64,000 bases of DNA from assembly GCA_041675905.1 (NCBI GenBank), contig JBAYSX010000004.1, positions 82,204 to 146,203 on the forward strand, in the 5' to 3' direction. The stretch comes from Sandaracinobacteroides sp041675905 (GTDB lineage Bacteria; Pseudomonadota; Alphaproteobacteria; Sphingomonadales; Sphingomonadaceae). The notes below the pieces were generated by a model. The model was not told where the DNA came from. It did no database searches and was given only the letters and a program-made list of their open reading frames with translations. Positions 32,256 through 40,737 of this stretch are shown in pieces. Made by a program: the position numbers and the translations under genes. How positions within the stretch are numbered: position 1 is the stretch's first letter; every line of letters starts with the position of its first letter.

Positions 32256-32283
32256 TTGCACTTTCCTGCAATTGCAGTATGTA
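32256..32283 (+). promoter_or_regulatory. predicted rpmF promoter with palindrome in the spacer
   Basis: TTGCAC (32256-32261) is followed after 16 bases by TATGTA (32278-32283). The spacer contains the perfect 12-base palindrome CTGCAATTGCAG (32266-32277), placed like an operator. It lies about 92 bases before the rpmF ATG. The promoter call is by inspection only. Confidence 0.5.
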
Positions 32284-32374
32284 GCCGCGCTCGTTTACCG
32301 CAAGTTCCGGCGTCGGGGCAGAATTATGCCTGGCGTCGCCTTGCGCATTTGTCTGTTCAGGAAGAAGGTGCCTC

Positions 32375-32554
32375 ATGGCAGTCCCCAAGCGCAAGACCTC
32401 GCCCTCCCGGCGCAACATGCGGCGCAGCCACCACGCGCTGCCTGTCGTGCGGCCCCAGGAATGCTCCAACTGCGGCGAGCTGAAGCTGCCGCATCATCTG
32501 TGCCCGTCCTGCGGTTTCTATGACGGTCGCGAGGTCCTCGCCGCCGCCGACTGA
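32375..32554 (+). CDS. rpmF: 50S ribosomal protein L32
   Basis: This 59-residue protein reads MAVPKRKTSPSRRNMRRSHH, then CSNCGELKLPHHLCPSCGFY with four zinc-binding cysteines. It binds 23S rRNA near the peptidyl-transferase region. GAAGAAGG precedes the ATG. The order rpmF-plsX-fabH is conserved in bacteria, linking ribosome and lipid synthesis. The DUF177 (yceD) gene that often precedes rpmF is absent here. Confidence 0.97.
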   Translation: MAVPKRKTSPSRRNMRRSHHALPVVRPQECSNCGELKLPHHLCPSCGFYDGREVLAAAD

Positions 32555-32648
32555 ATGCCTGGACGCTGACGCTCACAAGGCGTTATAACTCAAGGGAAAA
32601 GCTCACCAGCGCCGGTGTGCTGGCGAGGGGAAATGTTGGCAAGGCGAA

Positions 32649-33722
32649 GTGAGCGCAGGAGTGTCCGGTAAAAACCCGATCATAGCATTGGATGCAATGG
32701 GCGGTGATTTTGGCCCGGCCATCGTGGTGGCGGGGGCGGAGATCGCCCGCGAACGCTATCCCGATCTGCGTTTCCGGATCTATGGCAGGGCGGAAGCTGT
32801 GCGCGAAGCGCTTGCCCATGCGCCCCGTGTTGCCGCTGAAGCGGAACTGATCGACGTAGAAGGCGTGGTCCTCAACACAGACAAGCCCGGGCAGGCTATT
32901 CGCCGCGCGCGGGGGACATCGATGGGGCTTGCCGTCGATGCGGTGAAAAGCGGCACGGCCTCGGCCTGCGTGTCCGCTGGCAATACGGGTGTGTTGATGG
33001 CGCTGGCGAAGCTCGCCTTGCGTACGCTGGAAGGCATCGACCGGCCCGCGCTCGTGGCGCTGATGCCAACGATCAAATCCGAGTCGGTCGTGCTCGATCT
33101 GGGCGCGAACACCGAATGCGACGCCGAAAATCTGGTGCAGTTCGCGGTGATGGGCGCGGCATTCGCGCGCACCGTGCTGGGTCTGGATCGCCCGAAAGTC
33201 GCCCTTCTCAACATTGGCGAGGAGGAGATGAAGGGCACGGAGAAAATCCGCGACGCCGCCAATTTGCTGCGCGCCGCCGGCAGTGATCTGCCGTTGATTT
33301 TCGCCGGCAATATCGAGGGTAATGGTATTGCCGAAGGTGTGATCGATGTCATCGTAACCGATGGATTTTCCGGTAATATCGCCCTGAAAACGGCCGAAGG
33401 TACCGCCCGGCTGGTAACGGGCCTGCTGCAAAATGCTTTCCGGCAATCCTTGTGGACACGGATCGGTTACTTGCTGTCCCGCCCGGCCTTGCGGGCGCTG
33501 CGCGATCATCTGGACGCCAACAATCATAATGGCGGGGTATTTCTCGGACTCAATGGTGTTGTGGTAAAAAGCCATGGCAGCGCCAATGCGCGCGGCTTTG
33601 CCAATGCCATTGGCGTTGCCCGTGACCTGGTGATCAAGGATATTCATGCCCGCATCAAGACGGATATGGCAAATTTCTCGGCGCATCGGCCAGGGCCGCG
33701 TCCTGCCGTTGGCGCTGCGTAA
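32649..33722 (+). CDS. plsX: phosphate acyltransferase
   Basis: PlsX makes acyl-phosphate from acyl-ACP for phospholipid synthesis and is a peripheral membrane enzyme. The 357-residue protein begins with a GTG start and has IALDAMGGDFGP (about 12-23). Further blocks are SAGNTGVLMALA, ALLNIGEEEMKG and VTDGFSGNIALK. The length is normal. It lies 94 bases after rpmF and 18 before fabH. Confidence 0.98.
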   Translation: MSAGVSGKNPIIALDAMGGDFGPAIVVAGAEIARERYPDLRFRIYGRAEAVREALAHAPRVAAEAELIDVEGVVLNTDKPGQAIRRARGTSMGLAVDAVKSGTASACVSAGNTGVLMALAKLALRTLEGIDRPALVALMPTIKSESVVLDLGANTECDAENLVQFAVMGAAFARTVLGLDRPKVALLNIGEEEMKGTEKIRDAANLLRAAGSDLPLIFAGNIEGNGIAEGVIDVIVTDGFSGNIALKTAEGTARLVTGLLQNAFRQSLWTRIGYLLSRPALRALRDHLDANNHNGGVFLGLNGVVVKSHGSANARGFANAIGVARDLVIKDIHARIKTDMANFSAHRPGPRPAVGAA

Positions 33723-33740
33723 ACTTCGGGAGCCTGTGCG

Positions 33741-34715
33741 TTGAACAACAATATTCGCCGTTCCGTGATTGTCGGTACCGGCAGCGCACTGCCCGCCAAC
33801 ATCGTCACGAATATCGATCTCCCCAGCCGACTCGACACATCGGACGAGTGGATCGTCGAGCGCACGGGAATCCGCGCGCGCCATATCGCCCCTGCTGAGA
33901 TCAAGACCTCCGATCTTGCAGTCGAAGCAGCGCAAAATGCGCTGGCTGCCGCCGGCCTGCCGGCGGAGGCGATCGACCTGATCATCGTTGCCACCGCCAC
34001 GCCGGATCAGATATTTCCGGCGACCGCAACAACGGTTCAGGCAAGGCTGGGTCTGACCAAAGGCGTTGCCTTCGACATCGCCGCCGTTTGCTCGGGCTTC
34101 ATCTACGCGTTGACCGTTGCCGACTCGATGCTGCGCACCGGCGTTTATCAACGGGCGCTGGTAATCGGCGCGGAAATCTTCAGTCGTATTTTGGATTGGG
34201 AAGATCGCACCACCGCCGTGCTGTTCGGCGACGGTGCCGGGGCCGTTGTGCTGGAAGCGCAAGAATGGGATTCCGGACGCGGGATTCTCGCTGCCCGCCT
34301 GCATTCGGATGGCCGTTACAATGATATGCTCTATGTGCCCGGCGGACCGGGTTCCGGCGAGGAGCCGGGTAAGGTCCGCATGTCCGGTCGGGAAGTATTC
34401 CGGCATGCGGTCGTCAATCTGTCGGAAGTGGTGGACGAGGTCCTCGTCGACGCCGGTTGCGCCGCATCTGATATCGACTGGGTGATTCCGCATCAGGCCA
34501 ATGCCCGCATTCTGGATGCCACAGCGAGACGGCTGGGCCTGCCACCGGAAAAAATGGTGGTGACGGTGGATGCCCACGCAAATACTTCGGCGGCGTCCGT
34601 GCCGCTGGCGCTGGATGGGGCCGTACGCGATGGCCGGATCAAGGCTGGAGATCTATGCGTGCTGGAAGCCATGGGCGGTGGCTTCACCTGGGGTGCGGTA
34701 CTATTGCGTTTCTAG
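33741..34715 (+). CDS. fabH: beta-ketoacyl-ACP synthase III
   Basis: FabH condenses acetyl-CoA with malonyl-ACP to start fatty-acid synthesis. The 324-residue protein has the full Cys-His-Asn triad: C117 in AAVCSGF, H251 in IPHQANARI and N281 in HANTSAAS. It starts with TTG, preceded by GGGAG. It lies in the rpmF-plsX-fabH cluster and is followed by ihfA with its own likely promoter. Confidence 0.98.
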   Translation: MNNNIRRSVIVGTGSALPANIVTNIDLPSRLDTSDEWIVERTGIRARHIAPAEIKTSDLAVEAAQNALAAAGLPAEAIDLIIVATATPDQIFPATATTVQARLGLTKGVAFDIAAVCSGFIYALTVADSMLRTGVYQRALVIGAEIFSRILDWEDRTTAVLFGDGAGAVVLEAQEWDSGRGILAARLHSDGRYNDMLYVPGGPGSGEEPGKVRMSGREVFRHAVVNLSEVVDEVLVDAGCAASDIDWVIPHQANARILDATARRLGLPPEKMVVTVDAHANTSAASVPLALDGAVRDGRIKAGDLCVLEAMGGGFTWGAVLLRF

Positions 34716-34733
34716 GCGTGCCATTACAGACGG

Positions 34734-34773
34734 TTGCACTGTCCGTATTTTTCCCTATCATATTCCAAATACG
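34734..34773 (+). promoter_or_regulatory. predicted ihfA promoter overlapped by an inverted repeat
   Basis: TTGCAC (34734-34739) lies 16 bases before TATCAT (34756-34761). CGTATTT (34744-34750) and AAATACG (34767-34773), separated by 16 bases, form an inverted repeat that brackets the -10 box. The repeat could be an operator, and the MerR-type gene two genes downstream is one candidate regulator. Seen by inspection only. Confidence 0.45.
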
Positions 34774-34802
34774 CAACTTTGCCTGACAGGATTGATAAGA
34801 GG

Positions 34803-35114
34803 ATGGCCGAATCCGCTAAAAAGGTCGTGCCAACGCTGACCCGGGCCGACCTTGCCGATGAACTGCATCGCGATATCGGGCTGTCACGCGCGGAATCCGC
34901 GGACCTGGTAGAGCAGGTGCTCGACACCATCTCCGAAGCCTTGATCGCCGGGGAAAATGTGAAACTGTCTTCCTTCGGCAGTTTTCTTCTGCGCAAAAAG
35001 GGTCTGCGCGTCGGTCGCAACCCGAAAACGGGGGTGGAGGTGCCGATCGAGCCGCGCACCGTGCTGACCTTCCGTCCCAGTCAGTTGCTGCGGCAGCGAA
35101 TCAATGCGGAATAA
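34803..35114 (+). CDS. ihfA: integration host factor subunit alpha
   Basis: The 103-residue protein belongs to the HU/IHF fold. It has TLTRADLADELHRDIGLSR, VKLSSFGSFLLRKKG, and the DNA-intercalating arm with RNPKTGVEVPI. IHF alpha forms a heterodimer with IHF beta and bends DNA sharply at specific sites. The ATG at 34803 follows AAGAGG, and the in-frame region before it is non-conserved. It is followed 3 bases later by a MerR-type regulator, a common alphaproteobacterial pair. Confidence 0.96.
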   Translation: MAESAKKVVPTLTRADLADELHRDIGLSRAESADLVEQVLDTISEALIAGENVKLSSFGSFLLRKKGLRVGRNPKTGVEVPIEPRTVLTFRPSQLLRQRINAE

Positions 35115-35117
35115 AAG

Positions 35118-35543
35118 ATGGCAAGCGGCAATATCGAGAAGAATCCGGACGCCTTCCGCACGATCAGTGAAGTTTCCAGACAACTGAATGTTCCGCAGCA
35201 TATCCTGCGCTTTTGGGAAACGCGTTTCCCGGAACTGAAGCCGCTGAAACGCGGTGGCAACCGCCGTTATTACCGCCCGGCGGATGTGCGGCTGGCTGCG
35301 GCGCTGCAACAGTTGCTGCACGCTGACGCCTATACGGTGAAGGGTGTGCAAAAGCTGATCGCCGATCATGGCGTGGATGGCATGATCGCTATTGCAGAAA
35401 ACGGCCTTGCTGCGGCGGAGACGCCCGAACAGGTTCGGCCGGTTGCGGATCTGCGCGAGCAACTGATCGCGATCCGCAACCGGCTGGCGGCGGCGCTCAC
35501 GGGTAAAGCAGCGTCCGCTCCCACTGCTGACCAGCGCGTGTGA
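35118..35543 (+). CDS. MerR family transcriptional regulator
   Basis: The 141-residue protein has a MerR-type winged helix (FRTISEVSRQLNVPQHILRF, then WETRFPELKPLKRGGNRRYY, residues about 13-55). There is no obvious metal or drug-binding C-terminal domain, and no conserved cysteines for metal sensing. It lies directly after ihfA. The 3' end overlaps pdxH on the opposite strand by 47 bases. The target and ligand are unknown. Confidence 0.92.
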   Translation: MASGNIEKNPDAFRTISEVSRQLNVPQHILRFWETRFPELKPLKRGGNRRYYRPADVRLAAALQQLLHADAYTVKGVQKLIADHGVDGMIAIAENGLAAAETPEQVRPVADLREQLIAIRNRLAAALTGKAASAPTADQRV

Positions 35544-36078
35544 AACGTTCGCGGTGATGCTGGCGACCGGGCCGGTCTTCCCAGAATTCAATGCTGGCCG
35601 GCACGAGTCGCCAGCCGCCCCAATAATCCGGTCGTGGAATTTCGCCTGGGAAGCGCCGGTCGAATTCGGCAAGCTTCGCTTCAAACTGTGCGCGTGTTTC
35701 CAGCCGTTGTGACTGCAATGACGCCCAGGCTGAAATCTGACTTTCACGCGGACGGGTGGCGAAATAGGCGTCGGCAGTCGCGGTGGAAACCCGGTGCACC
35801 TTGCCGCGCGTTCGTACCTGCCGTTTCAGACTTTTCCAATGGAAGTCCAGCGCTGCAACCGGGTGCCGTTCCATCTGTACACCCTTGGCGCTGGTGAAAT
35901 TACTGTAAAAGACGAATCCGTCAGCGTCATGTTGCTTCAGCAGCACGATGCGGACATCGGGAAACGGTCCGTCGGCCGTCGACTCAATGGTTGCAAGCGC
36001 GCAGGCATTGGCGTCGCAGATTTCAGTCGTTTCGGCTTCGGCGAGCCAGGCAGAGAATAAGGAAATCGGATCGTGCAT
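35497..36078 (-). CDS. pdxH: pyridoxamine 5'-phosphate oxidase
   Basis: PdxH oxidises pyridoxamine or pyridoxine 5'-phosphate to pyridoxal 5'-phosphate with FMN. The 193-residue protein contains the FMN-binding RIVLLKQHDADGFVFYSNF (about 43-61), the block FHWKSLKRQVRTRGKVHRVS, and the C-terminal RPDYWGGWRLVP and ERTLLYP signature. Its 3' end overlaps the merR gene by 47 bases tail to tail. Confidence 0.97.
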   Translation of the reverse strand: MHDPISLFSAWLAEAETTEICDANACALATIESTADGPFPDVRIVLLKQHDADGFVFYSNFTSAKGVQMERHPVAALDFHWKSLKRQVRTRGKVHRVSTATADAYFATRPRESQISAWASLQSQRLETRAQFEAKLAEFDRRFPGEIPRPDYWGGWRLVPASIEFWEDRPGRQHHRERFTRAGQQWERTLLYP

Positions 36079-36173
36079 CGTGAATCGGCCTTACATAAGC
36101 CACTCTTGTCGAGTTAGGGTGGTTGGACTATATTTTTTGTGGCATTTACGCAACAGGTGTTTCAAACCAGCCG

Positions 36174-37094
36174 ATGGCAGACCTTTATTCCGTCCTCGAC
36201 GTGCCGAAAACCGCTGATGCGGCAACGATCAAACGCGCCTATCGCAAGCTTGCGAAACAGCTCCATCCCGATCAACACCCGGATGATCCGAAAGCGGCGG
36301 AACGTTTCAAACAGGTGACAGCCGCCTACGATATCTTGTCCGACAAGGAGAAGCGCGGGCAATATGATCGCGGCGAAATCGACGCGGACGGCAACCCTAA
36401 AATGCCGGAGGGTTTTGGCGGTTTTCGCGGCGGTGCGGGCGGCGGATTCCGGGGTGGATTTCAGGGCGGAGGCCCGTTTGGTGGCACGCGCGGCGGGCAG
36501 GGCTTCGAGTTCGAGGGCGACCCATCCGATTTGTTTTCCGAGCTGTTCGGGCGGGGCCGGGGTGGTGGTGGCTTCGGTGGCTTCCGCCAGCCACCGGCAA
36601 AGGGTTCGGACGTATCCTATCGCCTCGCCATATCCTTCGTGGACGCAGCGCTGGCGAAACCGCAGCGCATAACCCTGCAATCCGGTCGCACCGTCGATCT
36701 GAACATTCCGAAAGGCGTATCCGACGGCGATAAATTGCGTCTGGCGGGGCAGGGGGAAGCGGGGCCGGGCGGCAATGGCGACGCCATCGTGCAAATATCG
36801 ATCAAGGCCGACTCGCGATTCAGCCGTGACGGAGACGACGTCCGCACCGATCTTTCCGTACCGCTGACCACCGCCGTGCTTGGCGGCAAGCAGCGCCTGG
36901 CGACGCTGGGGGGCGAGGTAATGGCGACCGTCCAGCCCGGTACTTCGTCGGGGAAAGTGCTGCGTCTGCGCGGCAAGGGCTGGACGCGGAAAGACGGTAC
37001 GCGTGGCGATCTTCTGGCGCGGGTTTTGGTGGAGGTGCCGGCAGACGATACGGCCCTCGCCGATTTCCTGCGCGCCCGGGCACCCGCCAGCTAG
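36174..37094 (+). CDS. DnaJ C-terminal domain protein (CbpA-like co-chaperone)
   Basis: The 306-residue protein has a J domain with the HPD motif (QLHPDQHPDDP, about residues 31-41). A Gly and Phe rich linker (about 78-140) and the DnaJ C-terminal substrate domain follow. The cysteine zinc-finger region of true DnaJ is absent, so it is the CbpA (class B) type. It would work with DnaK. The ATG at 36174 gives MADLYSVLDVPKTA; the upstream extension to 36123 lacks similarity. A YihY-type gene starts one base after its stop. Confidence 0.93.
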   Translation: MADLYSVLDVPKTADAATIKRAYRKLAKQLHPDQHPDDPKAAERFKQVTAAYDILSDKEKRGQYDRGEIDADGNPKMPEGFGGFRGGAGGGFRGGFQGGGPFGGTRGGQGFEFEGDPSDLFSELFGRGRGGGGFGGFRQPPAKGSDVSYRLAISFVDAALAKPQRITLQSGRTVDLNIPKGVSDGDKLRLAGQGEAGPGGNGDAIVQISIKADSRFSRDGDDVRTDLSVPLTTAVLGGKQRLATLGGEVMATVQPGTSSGKVLRLRGKGWTRKDGTRGDLLARVLVEVPADDTALADFLRARAPAS

Positions 37095-37095
37095 T

Positions 37096-37938
37096 ATGCA
37101 CGGGGCTAATCGTCCCGGCTGGCTGGCGCGCGCATGGCCTGTCGCCCGGAACACGATCAGCCGTACCATGAAAGACGGCAATATTCATGCGGGCAACATC
37201 GCCTATCTTTCTATTGTTACGCTGTTTCCACTGGCCATACTGATTACCGCCGCCATGTCCCTGCTGGGACGCACCGACGTAGGTCAGCTGACCATTGTCG
37301 GTTTGCTGGATGCCTTGCCACAAGAGGCCGCCGTCATTCTCGGCCCGGTTATCAACGAGGTGCTGGCCGTGCGCACCGGTCCATTATTATGGGTGGGGGG
37401 GCTGGTGGCATTATGGACGGTCACGCGCTTTGTAGAGACGCTGCGCGATCTGTTTCACCGCGCCTATGAATGCGATCTCGCGCGCCCGGCCTGGCAATAT
37501 CGGCTGTTCAGCGTCGGGGCGACGCTGTTGGCGATGGTGATCTTGCTGATCGGTTTTATTTCGCAACTGGTGTTGCAAATTGTCCTCAAGACCCTTCGGG
37601 AATTTCTGGCGCAGTGGATCATCATTCCGGGGTGGATGGATATTTCCCGCCTGCTGCCGCCGCTGGTGATCTTCGGCGCGCTCTGGGCTTTGTACAAGCT
37701 ATTGTCCCCGCCCGATTTTCGCCAAACGCTCAAATGGCCCGGCGCGTTATTAACGACGATCGTATGGATCGGCAGCGCGCTTCTGATGGGGCCGATCATT
37801 ACCGCATTCGGCGACATGAGCCTGACCTATGGCGCGCTTTCCGGCCTGATGACGACCATGCTGTTCTTTTATATCGTCGGCATGGCGCTGGTGATGGGCG
37901 CGCAATTGAACGCGGCGCTGGCAAATGCCAACGCTTGA
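37096..37938 (+). CDS. YihY/BrkB family membrane protein
   Basis: The product of about 280 residues has six predicted membrane segments and the family start ISRTMKDGNIHAGNIAYLSI, close to the YihY pattern of a conserved basic residue followed by a long hydrophobic region. The family was once misassigned as ribonuclease BN. No enzymatic role is established, and it is an inner-membrane protein of unknown function. It begins one base after the DnaJ-type gene. Confidence 0.88.
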   Translation: MHGANRPGWLARAWPVARNTISRTMKDGNIHAGNIAYLSIVTLFPLAILITAAMSLLGRTDVGQLTIVGLLDALPQEAAVILGPVINEVLAVRTGPLLWVGGLVALWTVTRFVETLRDLFHRAYECDLARPAWQYRLFSVGATLLAMVILLIGFISQLVLQIVLKTLREFLAQWIIIPGWMDISRLLPPLVIFGALWALYKLLSPPDFRQTLKWPGALLTTIVWIGSALLMGPIITAFGDMSLTYGALSGLMTTMLFFYIVGMALVMGAQLNAALANANA

Positions 37939-37986
37939 CCGTAAGAACCCGCGTTCGGACAGTTTCGGGTTGAATAGAGGAGTATC

Positions 37987-38790
37987 ATGGCTCAACTGAT
38001 GGCAGGCCGGCGCGGCCTCATCATGGGTGTCGCCAGCGACCGCTCGCTGGCATGGGGCATTGCATCGGCGCTGGCAGCACAGGGTGCGGAGCTGGCGTTC
38101 AGCTATCAGGGTGACGCCCTTGGCAAACGTGTGCGGCCATTGGCGGAATCACTCGGATCATCCCTGTTGTTCGATTGTGATGTCGGTTCGGATGAATCGA
38201 TCGATGCTTGCTTTGCGGCGCTGGCGGAAACCTGGCCCACCATCGATTTCATTGTTCACGCCATTGGCTTTTCAGACAAGAATGAGCTGCGCGGGCGCTA
38301 TAGCGACACCACGCGCAGCAATTTCACCATGTCCATGGATATTTCGGTTTACAGCTTCACGGCGGTGGCGCGCCGTGCGGCGGCGATGATGCCGAACGGC
38401 GGTTCGATCCTGACCCTGACCTATTATGGTGCCGAAAAGGTTGTGCCGCATTATAATGTGATGGGTGTGGCGAAGGCCGCGCTGGAAGCCAGCGTGCGTT
38501 ATCTGGCAGTTGACTTTGGGCGGGATAATATTCGTGTCAACGCCGTGTCTGCCGGTCCGATCAAGACTCTGGCTTCGAGTGGTATTGGCGATTTCCGCTA
38601 TATCCTGAAGTGGAACGAGCTGAATGCGCCGTTGAAGCGCAATACGACGATTGAAGATGTTGGCGGCGCTGGCGTTTATCTGTTGTCCGATTTGTCGGGT
38701 GGCGTAACAGGTGAAGTGCTGCATGTGGACAGCGGCTATCATGTAATCGGCATGAAGGCGGAAGACGCGCCGGATATTGCGTTGGCATGA
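37987..38790 (+). CDS. fabI: enoyl-ACP reductase (NADH), FabI type
   Basis: FabI reduces trans-2-enoyl-ACP to acyl-ACP, the last step of each elongation cycle and the target of triclosan. The 267-residue SDR enzyme has GVASDRSLAWGIA at the nucleotide-binding loop (about 14-26) and the active pair Tyr156 and Lys163 in HYNVMGVAK. The RBS is AGAGGAG. aroC follows with a 4-base overlap. Confidence 0.98.
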   Translation: MAQLMAGRRGLIMGVASDRSLAWGIASALAAQGAELAFSYQGDALGKRVRPLAESLGSSLLFDCDVGSDESIDACFAALAETWPTIDFIVHAIGFSDKNELRGRYSDTTRSNFTMSMDISVYSFTAVARRAAAMMPNGGSILTLTYYGAEKVVPHYNVMGVAKAALEASVRYLAVDFGRDNIRVNAVSAGPIKTLASSGIGDFRYILKWNELNAPLKRNTTIEDVGGAGVYLLSDLSGGVTGEVLHVDSGYHVIGMKAEDAPDIALA

Positions 38791-39866
38791 GCTTCAACAG
38801 CTTCGGCCATCTGTTTCGCTTTACTACCTGGGGCGAGAGCCACGGGCCGGCCATTGGCGTTGTCGTCGATGGCTGCCCGCCGGGGCTGCCGCTGTCCGAA
38901 GCCGATATCCAGCCGTTTCTCGACCGGCGGCGGCCCGGGCAAAGCCGGTTTACCACACAGCGGCAGGAACCGGATCAGGTCGAGATCCTGTCCGGCGTCT
39001 ATCAGGGCGAAACCACGGGCACACCCATCAGCCTGATGATCCGGAATGTCGATCAGCGATCGAAAGATTATTCCGAAGTCGCGCAGAAATACCGCCCTGG
39101 CCACGCCGATTATGCCTATGACGCCAAATATGGCCTGCGCGATCCACGCGGTGGCGGGCGTTCATCGGCGCGGGAAACCGCTTCCCGCGTGGCGGCGGGA
39201 GCCGTTGCGCGCGTGATTCTGGGCGGCGAGGTAGCGATTCGCGGCTATCTGGTGGAGTTGGGCGGCGACGCTATCGAACGCGCAGTATTTGACGCGGACG
39301 AGATCGACCGCAACGCCTTTTTCTGCCCGGATGCCGCTGCCGCCACTCGCTGGGAAGCAACCCTGGATGGCGCGCGCAAGGCGGGATCGTCCCTGGGGGC
39401 TGTGGTGGAGGTGGTGGCCGAAGGCGTGCCCGCCGGTTGGGGCAGCCCGCTCTATCACAAGCTGGACAGCCAGCTTGCCGCTGCCCTGATGAGCATCAAC
39501 GCCGTGAAAGGGGTGGAGATTGGCGACGGTTTCGCCGCCGCGCGGTTGACCGGCCCGGAAAATGCCGACCCGATGCGTCCTGGTGAAAATGGCCTGCCTG
39601 TTTTCCTGTCGAATCATGCCGGTGGTATCGCTGGCGGTATCGCCACCGGTCAGCCGGTCGTGGCGCGACTGGCGCTGAAACCCACCAGCAGCATCCTTAC
39701 GCCGGTTGAAACCGTCACCCGCGATGGGCAGTCAACCGAAGTTGTCACCAAAGGCCGCCACGATCCTTGCGTCGGAATTCGCGCCGCCCCTGTGGCGGAG
39801 GCGATGATGGCCGTAGTGCTGGCAGATGCGATGCTGATGCACCGGGGGCAGGTGGGAGCGCGTTAG
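38787..39866 (+). CDS. aroC: chorismate synthase
   Basis: AroC converts 5-enolpyruvylshikimate 3-phosphate to chorismate using reduced FMN. The 359-residue protein has the characteristic HLFRFTTWGESHGPAIGVVV start, the block RPGHADYAYDAKYGLRDPRGG, and the C-terminal GRHDPCVGIRAAPVAEAM. Its ATG overlaps the fabI stop (ATGA). Chorismate feeds the pheA route also found in this window. Confidence 0.98.
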   Translation: MSFNSFGHLFRFTTWGESHGPAIGVVVDGCPPGLPLSEADIQPFLDRRRPGQSRFTTQRQEPDQVEILSGVYQGETTGTPISLMIRNVDQRSKDYSEVAQKYRPGHADYAYDAKYGLRDPRGGGRSSARETASRVAAGAVARVILGGEVAIRGYLVELGGDAIERAVFDADEIDRNAFFCPDAAAATRWEATLDGARKAGSSLGAVVEVVAEGVPAGWGSPLYHKLDSQLAAALMSINAVKGVEIGDGFAAARLTGPENADPMRPGENGLPVFLSNHAGGIAGGIATGQPVVARLALKPTSSILTPVETVTRDGQSTEVVTKGRHDPCVGIRAAPVAEAMMAVVLADAMLMHRGQVGAR

Positions 39867-39868
39867 GC

Positions 39869-40327
39869 TTATTTGCCTTCCACCAAAGCCCGAACCAGCG
39901 TTTCCGCCGGTCGCAGCCTGGCGCGGGCGTCATCGGGAATGGCCAGACTGTCTATCTTGTGCATCAGCACCTGAACCGTGCCGCCTGCCTCGCGCACGAG
40001 TAACCGGAACGGCAAATCCAGCGCGACATCGGGATGGTTCAGCATCACGGGTGTCCCGGCTTTCGGATTGCCAAAAATCAGGACTTTCGTTGGTGACATG
40101 TCCAGGCCTGCGGCGGCCGCCGCGCCGGCATGATCTATTTCCGCAAAGACCGTCAGTCCTTTTTCGGTCAATCCTTCGCGTAATTCTAGGACCGTTTCGT
40201 CGAACCCGCGTGCACTTTGCATCCGCAGCAGATCGTCATCCGCCGCCACTGCAACACTTGCGTTCCCGACGGCCACAGCGATGATTATTTTCCTGAGGCA
40301 GTTCATGCGCGGTTTTAAAACAGCCAT
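39869..40327 (-). CDS. DUF302 domain protein with signal peptide
   Basis: The 152-residue protein has a short basic start and hydrophobic segment (about 8-28, ending VAVAADD), which suggests secretion to the periplasm. The body matches the DUF302 pattern: SARGFDETVLELREGLTEKG, DMSPTKVLIFGNPKAGTPVM, and DLPFRLLVREAGG. No function is established for DUF302. The ATG at 40327 has GGAGA before it, though an in-frame ATG at 40306 also exists. It overlaps the next gene by 13 bases and is probably coupled to it. Confidence 0.88.
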   Translation of the reverse strand: MAVLKPRMNCLRKIIIAVAVGNASVAVAADDDLLRMQSARGFDETVLELREGLTEKGLTVFAEIDHAGAAAAAGLDMSPTKVLIFGNPKAGTPVMLNHPDVALDLPFRLLVREAGGTVQVLMHKIDSLAIPDDARARLRPAETLVRALVEGK

Positions 40328-40671
40328 GTCTCCACATTGGTCAGAGGTTCACGTCTTTGCGCCGCCAACAGCACCTTGATGGCGCGCACGGCGAACCAGA
40401 TGGCGACGAGGGCGAACAGGGGGGACAGCAGGAAGAAGGTCAGCACCGACAATATGGCCGCGATCACCGAATAAACGACGCCGATCCAGAAAGTACGGAT
40501 AAGAAAGCGATAATGGCTGTTTTCCCAATCCTCGTGGGGTTCTCCCTGCCACACATAGGCCAGAATGACGCCGATGATGGCTGAAATGCCGGCGAGGAAA
40601 TAGCCAATATAAAGGAGGCTGATGATGGTCGGGCGGTTCATCTGGAAATCGTTACCGGGCTGGCTTGCCAT
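40315..40671 (-). CDS. DUF4870-like small membrane protein
   Basis: The 118-residue protein has two to three hydrophobic segments (residues about 17-42, 60-83, 84-102) and the sequence ENSHYRFLIRTFWIGVV. This pattern is common in the Tic20/DUF4870-type membrane proteins of sphingomonads. AAGGAGA precedes the ATG. It is followed by the DUF302 gene. The function is unknown. Confidence 0.78.
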   Translation of the reverse strand: MASQPGNDFQMNRPTIISLLYIGYFLAGISAIIGVILAYVWQGEPHEDWENSHYRFLIRTFWIGVVYSVIAAILSVLTFFLLSPLFALVAIWFAVRAIKVLLAAQRREPLTNVETWLF

Positions 40672-40698
40672 GCGCGTCTCCTTTTTCGAACGGGGAAC

Positions 40699-40728
40699 TT
40701 GACGGCATCGCGCTAAAAAGGCAAGTTT
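40699..40728 (+). promoter_or_regulatory. possible rnpB promoter
   Basis: TTGACG (40699-40704) with an AAGTTT box after 18 bases (40723-40728) would start transcription just before the P1 stem of the RNase P RNA at 40738. The -10 match is poor, so this is tentative. Confidence 0.35.
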
Positions 40729-40737
40729 TTCCCTGTG

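Noticed and set aside
32583..34577. 664-codon open frame on the minus strand across plsX and fabH
   Set aside because: It is antisense to two certain genes. High GC content with G/C at third positions produces long complementary open frames, and the translation has no recognisable domain.
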